DNA of 10,484 nucleotides from JBBTCJ01 sp038043285 (GTDB lineage: Bacteria; Planctomycetota; Phycisphaerae; UBA1845). The stretch spans positions 1 through 10,484 of the forward strand of contig JBBTCJ010000119.1 in the NCBI GenBank assembly GCA_038043285.1. The letters are read 5' to 3'. A program made the translations under genes and the position numbers. The first letter of the stretch is position 1, and every line of letters begins with the position of its first letter. The notes below the pieces were generated by a model. The model saw only the letters and a list, made by a program, of their open reading frames with translations, was not told the DNA's origin and made no database searches. Shown here piece by piece: positions 7,174-10,484 of the stretch.

Positions 7174-7224
7174 CGTGGCGCCGGCGTCCTGCCGGCGTAC
7201 GACGAGGGCTCAGCCCGCGCCACG
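7174..7224. repeat. REP-like double hairpin with closing stem
   Basis: CGTGGCGC (7174-7181) and GCGCCACG (7217-7224) are perfect inverted repeats closing a 51-base unit. Within it are CGCCGGC-gtcct-GCCGGCG (7179-7197) and GGGC-tca-GCCC (7206-7216). The first inner stem shares three bases with the outer stem, so the two compete. The layout of outer stem plus two hairpins recalls the units at 8848-8990 and 10253-10314. It ends 29 bases before the DinB-like gene start, so in RNA it would sit in that gene's leader. Confidence 0.75.
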
Positions 7225-7241
7225 TGGAAATCTGAGCGGCC

Positions 7242-7249
7242 AAGGAGGT
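7242..7249 (+). promoter_or_regulatory. Near-consensus Shine-Dalgarno deciding a TTG start
   Basis: AAGGAGGT closely matches the 16S rRNA tail complement and ends four bases before the TTG at 7254. It is the strongest ribosome binding site in the window and is the reason TTG is accepted as the start. Confidence 0.85.
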
Positions 7250-7253
7250 AAAC

Positions 7254-7793
7254 TTGAAGTATTCCCTCGAACAAGCCCTCGAAATCCTGGTGAATACGCC
7301 GACGGTTCTTCGCGCGATCTTCGCCGGCCTCAGCGATCCGTGGATCTGCAATACCTACGGCGACAAGACCTTCAGCCCGTTCGACGTCGTGGGACATCTG
7401 ATCCACGGCGAGAAGACCGACTGGATGACGCGCGCGAAGATCATCCTGCAACACGGCGAGTCCCGACCCTTTGACCCCTACGACCGTTACGCCCAATACC
7501 AAGCCGGCAAGGGCAAGACCATCGCGCAACTCCTCGATGAGTTCGAAGCCCTGCGACGAAGCAACATCGAAACGCTGCGCGGACTGAAACTCTCCGAACC
7601 CGACCTCGATCGCCGCGGGACGCATCAAGCGCTGGGTACGGTGACCATGCGCCAACTGCTGGCCACCTGGGTCACGCACGACCTCAACCACGTGGCGCAG
7701 ATCTGCAAGGCGATGGCCTTCCAGTACCGCGAGGAAGTCGGGGCCTGGCTGCGCTACGTCTCGATCCTCAAACCGCCAAGCCCGGCCGATTGA
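7254..7793 (+). CDS. DinB-superfamily (DinB_2/DfsB-like) protein
   Basis: The 179-residue protein fits the four-helix DinB/YfiT fold, whose members bind a metal with three histidines and include thiol-dependent transferases and many proteins of unknown role. FSPFDVVGHLIHGEKTDW (40-57) contains the helix-2 ligand, H48 or H51. VTHDLNHVAQI (140-150) supplies the HDxxHxxQ pattern of the last helix, with ligands H142 and H146. Length is normal for the family. The name DinB comes from a B. subtilis damage-inducible gene; nothing here shows a LexA site or a link to DNA repair. The substrate is unknown. The start is TTG at 7254, set by AAGGAGGT at 7242-7249. Upstream is a nested hairpin (7174-7224); the DNA methyltransferase gene follows after about 100 bases, with its own promoter-like site, so joint transcription is uncertain. 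Confidence 0.87.
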   Translation: MKYSLEQALEILVNTPTVLRAIFAGLSDPWICNTYGDKTFSPFDVVGHLIHGEKTDWMTRAKIILQHGESRPFDPYDRYAQYQAGKGKTIAQLLDEFEALRRSNIETLRGLKLSEPDLDRRGTHQALGTVTMRQLLATWVTHDLNHVAQICKAMAFQYREEVGAWLRYVSILKPPSPAD

Positions 7794-7817
7794 CCGCCGC
7801 CGCCCGCGCCTGCACCG

Positions 7818-7845
7818 TTGTTCCAGGCGAATGCCCGTGTATAAT
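7818..7845 (+). promoter_or_regulatory. Sigma-70-like promoter for the DNA methyltransferase gene
   Basis: TATAAT at 7840-7845 is a perfect -10 hexamer, rare by chance in DNA this GC-rich. TTGTTC (7818-7823) lies 16 bases upstream and matches the first three bases of the -35 consensus. Transcription would start near 7852, downstream of the first in-frame ATG (7831), which argues for translation from 7900 or 7912. Confidence 0.5.
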
Positions 7846-7899
7846 CAGAACAAGGGTCTGGCGGAGGCCCAGGTTGGGGACGCGACGCCCAAGAATGAT

Positions 7900-8847
7900 A
7901 TGACAGCGCCGATGGAAACCGTCGCGGATCAGATTCTGTGCGGGGATTCCACCGAGGTTCTGCGCACGCTTCCCGACGAGTCCGTACACTTGATCGTGAC
8001 CAGTCCGCCGTATTGGAACCTGGTGGACTACGGAATCCCGGGGCAAATTGGGCAATCCTCGTACGAGCGCTACCTGCGAGACCTCCTCGGTGTTTGGCGC
8101 GAGTGCGCCCGCGTCTTGATCCCCAACGGAAAGCTCTGCATCAACACCCCGATCGTCCCGATTCCGAAGAAGCAGATGAACTCGACGCACACGCGGCACC
8201 TCAAGAACATCAACAACGATATCGAAGCTTCGATCCTGAACGACGAGCAATGCGCCTTGCAGCGATACAGCCTCTACGTCTGGCAGAAGCAGACGTCCGT
8301 CAAAATGTTCGGGAGCTATCCGCATCCACCCAACATCTACGAGGACAACACCATCGAGTTCATCAACGTGCTCGTGAAGCCCGGAAAGCCGCGGAAGCTC
8401 TCGAAACCGATCAAAGAGGGAAGCCGCCTGTCACAAGAGATGTGGCTCAACTTGACGATGCAAGTCTGGCCGCTCTACCCGCAGGACGTCGCCCGCGCCG
8501 GCTCGCATCCGGCGCCGTTTCCCGTTGTGCTCCCCCAGCGGCTGATTCTGATGTACACGTTCGCGGCCGTGCCGGAACATGACTTCCCCGGCGATATCGT
8601 GCTCGATCCGTTCAACGGCACCGGTGCGACTTGTCTCGCCGCCAAAAGTACGGGACGACGCTATGTCGGGATTGACCTCAACCCGGATTACTGTGCGTTC
8701 GCGCGCCACCGCGTCGAACCCCGTCGCTTCCCTCCGGTGGACGTGAAGCTTCGGCGGGTCAAGATGCGCAGCGTTAAAGGGATTTCCACCCAGCCAGCGC
8801 TCTTCGGTGACCTATGGCCGGGAAAAACCGGAACGATTTGCTGCTGA
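7900..8847 (+). CDS. Orphan beta-class DNA methyltransferase (N4-cytosine or N6-adenine)
   Basis: The protein methylates an exocyclic amino group of a DNA base using SAM. Counting 315 residues from the ATG at 7900, the catalytic motif IV TSPPYW (34-39) comes first; the SAM-binding motif I DPFNGTGAT (236-244), followed by RRYVGIDLNPDY with its acidic ribose ligand, comes last. This order defines the beta class, Pfam N6_N4_Mtase. HPAPFP (203-208) is the conserved segment just before motif I. S-P-P-Y is most often seen in N4-cytosine enzymes and D-P-P-Y in N6-adenine enzymes, so m4C is the better guess; the recognition site cannot be read from the sequence. No endonuclease gene is adjacent. The start is uncertain: ATGs at 7831, 7900 and 7912 share the frame. 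A TATAAT box at 7840-7845 lies inside the longest version, and conserved sequence begins only at DQILCGDS, so I chose 7900. A 143-base palindromic element begins directly after the TGA. Confidence 0.9.
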   Translation: MTAPMETVADQILCGDSTEVLRTLPDESVHLIVTSPPYWNLVDYGIPGQIGQSSYERYLRDLLGVWRECARVLIPNGKLCINTPIVPIPKKQMNSTHTRHLKNINNDIEASILNDEQCALQRYSLYVWQKQTSVKMFGSYPHPPNIYEDNTIEFINVLVKPGKPRKLSKPIKEGSRLSQEMWLNLTMQVWPLYPQDVARAGSHPAPFPVVLPQRLILMYTFAAVPEHDFPGDIVLDPFNGTGATCLAAKSTGRRYVGIDLNPDYCAFARHRVEPRRFPPVDVKLRRVKMRSVKGISTQPALFGDLWPGKTGTICC

Positions 8848-8990
8848 AGTAGGAACGCGGAAAGACTTACGCTTCCTGAGCCGCGGGGTTTAGCCCGCGC
8901 GACACTACGAACGTCGGTTCCATTGCGATGCGTGCGGCATCGCGCGGGCTAAAGCCCGCGGCTCAGGGTGAGTCATTCTGTGTTCCTACT
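8848..8990. mobile_element. 143-base palindromic element (MITE/BIME-like)
   Basis: The ends are AGTAGGAAC (8848-8856) and GTTCCTACT (8982-8990), perfect inverted repeats. The full arms, 8848-8902 and 8940-8990, match at 46 of 51 aligned positions with one four-base gap. Each arm contains its own hairpin, CGCGGGGTTTAGCCCGCG on the left and GCGGGCT-aaa-GCCCGC on the right. The 37-base centre folds too (GCGATGC at 8925-8931 with GCATCGC at 8937-8943). It has no coding capacity. It starts on the base after the DNA methyltransferase stop, so it may end that transcript. Terminal inverted repeats without a transposase fit a MITE; paired REP-like hairpins fit a BIME moved by a REP-associated tyrosine transposase. 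No clear target duplication flanks it. Confidence 0.75.
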
Positions 8991-8998
8991 GAGTTCGA

Positions 8999-9025
8999 TA
9001 TGATGAAAAGGCGCAGGGCTGCGCC
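8999..9025 (+). promoter_or_regulatory. Possible -10 box and leader hairpin before the M24 gene
   Basis: TATGAT at 8999-9004 matches the -10 consensus in five of six bases; no good -35 is visible, and its expected position falls in the right end of the palindromic element. GGCGCA (9010-9015) and TGCGCC (9020-9025) form a six-base stem in the leader that follows. Confidence 0.3.
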
Positions 9026-9067
9026 GAGCGTGGTAGACCGAAACCGTAACTTCCGGAGCGCAATGGC

Positions 9068-10246
9068 ATGATTGGCTTCTCGTCTGTCCAACGTTACATG
9101 CTCGACCAAAAAATCGACGGCTGGTTGATTTATGATTTCCGCGGCAACAACCCCGTCTTTGCTCAAGTGCTGCCCGGCAAGCGCTGGACCACGCGGCGGG
9201 CGATCCTGCTCATCCCGGCCACAGGCGATCCGGTGCTCCTCGGCCACGGCATCGACGAGCATCAGTTCAAAAACGTCACCGTCGCCCAGGACCGCTACCT
9301 GAGCTGGTGTGACCTGCGCGATTGGCTCATGCGCAAACTCTCCGACATGGGTCGCGTGGCCATGGAGTATGCCCCCGGCGGTGCGCTCCCCGTCGTCGGC
9401 ATCGTCGACGCCGGAACCGTCGAACTCATCCGCTCCTTCGGCGTCGAGGTCGTCTCGTCAGCCAATCTCATCCAGGTCCACGTCGCCCGATGGTCCAAGG
9501 AAGCCCATCACGCCCACATGGACGCCTCCGCCCGCGTGACGGCCATCAAAGACGCTGCCTTCCAACTCATCCGCGATCGCCTGGCCGCCAACAAGCCCGT
9601 CAACGAGTACGAAGTCCAGCAGTTCATCGTCGAACGATTCAAAGCCGACGGACTCGAATCCAGCGAACCGCCCATCGTCGGCGTCAACGCCCACGGCGGC
9701 GACCCGCACTTCGAAGTCTCCGCGACCTCGCCCTCGCCGATCAAGAAGGGCGACTGGGTGCTCATCGACCTCTGGGCTCGCCGCCCCGGCGACCACAACG
9801 TCTACTCCGACATCACCTGGGTCGGCTATGCCGGCAAGGACGTCCCCGCCAAACACTGCGAAGTCTTCAACGTCGTGAAACGCGCCCGCGACGCCTCGGT
9901 TCAACGAGCGCGCAGCGCCTGGAAGGACAAGGAACGCGTCCAGGGCTGGCAGCTCGATGATGCCGCCCGCAAGGTCATCATCGAGGCAGGCTACGAGAAA
10001 TACATCCGCCACCGCACAGGTCACAGCCTCAGCCCCGGTCCGATGGTCCATGGACTGGGCATGAACCTCGACAACCTCGAAACCCACGACACCCGCGAAA
10101 TGCTCCCCGGCATCGGCTTCACCATCGAACCCGGAATCTACCTCCCCGAGTTCGGCGTGCGACTGGAGATCAACCTGTTCATCGACCCCGACAAAGGCCC
10201 GACGATTACCAGTTGCAACCAAGAGGACATCGTCCTACTCGCGTGA
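9068..10246 (+). CDS. M24-family metallopeptidase (Xaa-Pro aminopeptidase-like)
   Basis: The 392-residue protein has the two-domain plan of prolidase and aminopeptidase P. An N-terminal creatinase-like domain (about 5-140, including KIDGWLIYDFRGNNP) is followed by a pita-bread catalytic domain (about 145-392). All five dinuclear metal ligands can be assigned: D234 in VLIDLWAR, D248 in VYSDITW, H319 in RHRTGHSLSPGP, E354 in GFTIEPGIYLPE and E367 in GVRLEINL. NAHGGDPHFE (207-216) is the conserved substrate-side histidine segment. It should remove or cleave next to proline in short peptides in the cytoplasm; no signal peptide is seen. The family also includes non-peptidase members, so exact specificity is open. 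The start at 9068 has GGAG at 9055-9058, nine bases upstream. The gene is isolated between two palindromic units. Confidence 0.92.
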   Translation: MIGFSSVQRYMLDQKIDGWLIYDFRGNNPVFAQVLPGKRWTTRRAILLIPATGDPVLLGHGIDEHQFKNVTVAQDRYLSWCDLRDWLMRKLSDMGRVAMEYAPGGALPVVGIVDAGTVELIRSFGVEVVSSANLIQVHVARWSKEAHHAHMDASARVTAIKDAAFQLIRDRLAANKPVNEYEVQQFIVERFKADGLESSEPPIVGVNAHGGDPHFEVSATSPSPIKKGDWVLIDLWARRPGDHNVYSDITWVGYAGKDVPAKHCEVFNVVKRARDASVQRARSAWKDKERVQGWQLDDAARKVIIEAGYEKYIRHRTGHSLSPGPMVHGLGMNLDNLETHDTREMLPGIGFTIEPGIYLPEFGVRLEINLFIDPDKGPTITSCNQEDIVLLA

Positions 10247-10335
10247 CGTGACGTTCAGAGCACCGGGCGGAAGCCCGGTGACATGTCCGCGGGCTGGCGC
10301 CCGCGGCTCTGAACCAGATGTAGCGCTGTCCTACT
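10232..10335. repeat. Second palindromic unit, related to 8848-8990
   Basis: GTTCAGAGC (10253-10261) and GCTCTGAAC (10306-10314) close a stem around two hairpins: ACCGGGC-ggaa-GCCCGGT (10262-10279) and CCGCGGGC-tggc-GCCCGCGG (10287-10306). From GCGGGCT (10289) to the final CCTACT (10335) is 47 bases. This equals the length and end sequences of the right arm of the 8848-8990 element (8944-8990), so the two are related. GTCCTACT also occurs in direct orientation at 10232-10239, inside the last codons of the M24 gene, so the unit is bounded by an 8-base direct repeat that could be a target duplication or chance. Confidence 0.7.
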
Positions 10336-10344
10336 AACGTGTGG

Positions 10345-10384
10345 CACGGGCTTCCAGCCCGTGGACGCACCGGCAGAATGCCGG
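10345..10384. repeat. Pair of short GC-rich hairpins
   Basis: CACGGGC-ttcca-GCCCGTG (10345-10363) is followed by CCGGCA-gaa-TGCCGG (10370-10384). These are the same two hairpin types seen, in the other order, at 7179-7216. They lie between convergent genes and could stop transcription from either side, though no T-tract is obvious beyond GGTTCTTTTC at 10394-10403 on the + strand. Confidence 0.65.
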
Positions 10385-10410
10385 CGCCGCGCGGGTTCTT
10401 TTCGGCACTC

Positions 10411-10484
10411 TTACGGACAGTTCGACATTGTAAACGGATAAGCCTTGAACTTCACCGCGTCCACCGTGTTGGCAATGTCCAACA
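10411..10484 (-). CDS. Probable C-terminus of a gene entering from the right edge
   Basis: On the - strand, one frame runs from the window edge to a TAA (complement of 10411-10413) and encodes LDIANTVDAVKFKAYPFTMS followed by NCP. Third positions are G or C in 12 of the first 13 codons, as in the other genes here, while the mirror frame on the + strand lacks a start. The residues read as ordinary protein, but 23 residues are too few to name a family. If real, the gene converges on the M24 gene, with the hairpins at 10253-10384 between them. Confidence 0.4.
   Translation of the reverse strand, partial: LDIANTVDAVKFKAYPFTMSNCP

Larger units (their letters stand above)
6937..7253. other. 317-base repeat-rich intergenic region
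   Basis: No gene is supported. From left to right it holds three copies of a 21-base repeat (6938-6988), an inverted pair CCACC/GGTGG (7031-7035 and 7061-7065), an 11-base inverted repeat (GTACGCCGGCA at 7041-7051 and TGCCGGCGTAC at 7190-7200), a nested double hairpin (7174-7224), and the strong ribosome binding site of the next gene (AAGGAGGT, 7242-7249). An open frame crossing the region (6894-7166) only translates the repeats. Confidence 0.7.

Noticed and set aside
6937..8990. CRISPR array suggested by repeats
   Set aside because: The repeats are either 9 bases at a 21-base step or palindromes of differing sequence; there are no uniform 24-40 base repeats with unique spacers and no cas gene.
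7254..8990. Restriction-modification or other defence island around the DNA methyltransferase
   Set aside because: The neighbours are a DinB-like protein and an M24 peptidase, each with its own expression signals; no nuclease, helicase or known defence partner is present.
1..10484. tRNA or rRNA genes, possibly near asnS
   Set aside because: I found no GGTTCGANTCC-type T-arm with a matching acceptor stem and no rRNA-like conserved stretch on either strand by eye.

Overview
The window is GC-rich bacterial chromosome. High-GC third positions, TTG and GTG starts, mostly weak Shine-Dalgarno sequences and intergenic gaps packed with GC-rich palindromes fit a member of the Planctomycetota or a close relative. 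That placement is an inference from style; no marker gene here proves it.

Eight complete genes all lie on the + strand, mostly as separate units rather than one operon. In order they are: a class I SAM-dependent methyltransferase (138-959); asparaginyl-tRNA synthetase of the short Bacillus-like type carrying an extra coiled-coil insert (1135-2643); a Fic-domain protein with an N-terminal self-inhibition motif and an unrecognised C-terminal domain (2733-4097); MobA, the molybdenum cofactor guanylyltransferase (4148-4777); a 573-residue secreted protein of unknown function (5215-6936); a DinB-superfamily protein starting at TTG (7254-7793); an orphan DNA methyltransferase with a TSPPYW motif (7900-8847); and an M24-family metallopeptidase (9068-10246). 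The end of a ninth gene, on the - strand, probably enters from the right edge (10411-10484).

The genes do not form an obvious pathway. The spaces between them show a common pattern: from 4778 onward every gap over 200 bases holds palindromic units. Most share a core GGGCT-loop-AGCCC hairpin, often paired with a CCGGC-loop-GCCGG hairpin and sometimes closed by an outer stem. The most complete unit is a 143-base element at 8848-8990 with inverted arms of about 50 bases. It starts on the base after the stop codon of the DNA methyltransferase gene. A relative lies at 10232-10335. They resemble REP/BIME or MITE-type elements, and are the main unexplained structure here.

I found no convincing multi-gene novel system such as a defence island. 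The best leads are the palindrome family, the Fic protein's C-terminal domain, the AsnRS insert, and the orphan DNA methyltransferase with a promoter-like site inside its longest reading frame.
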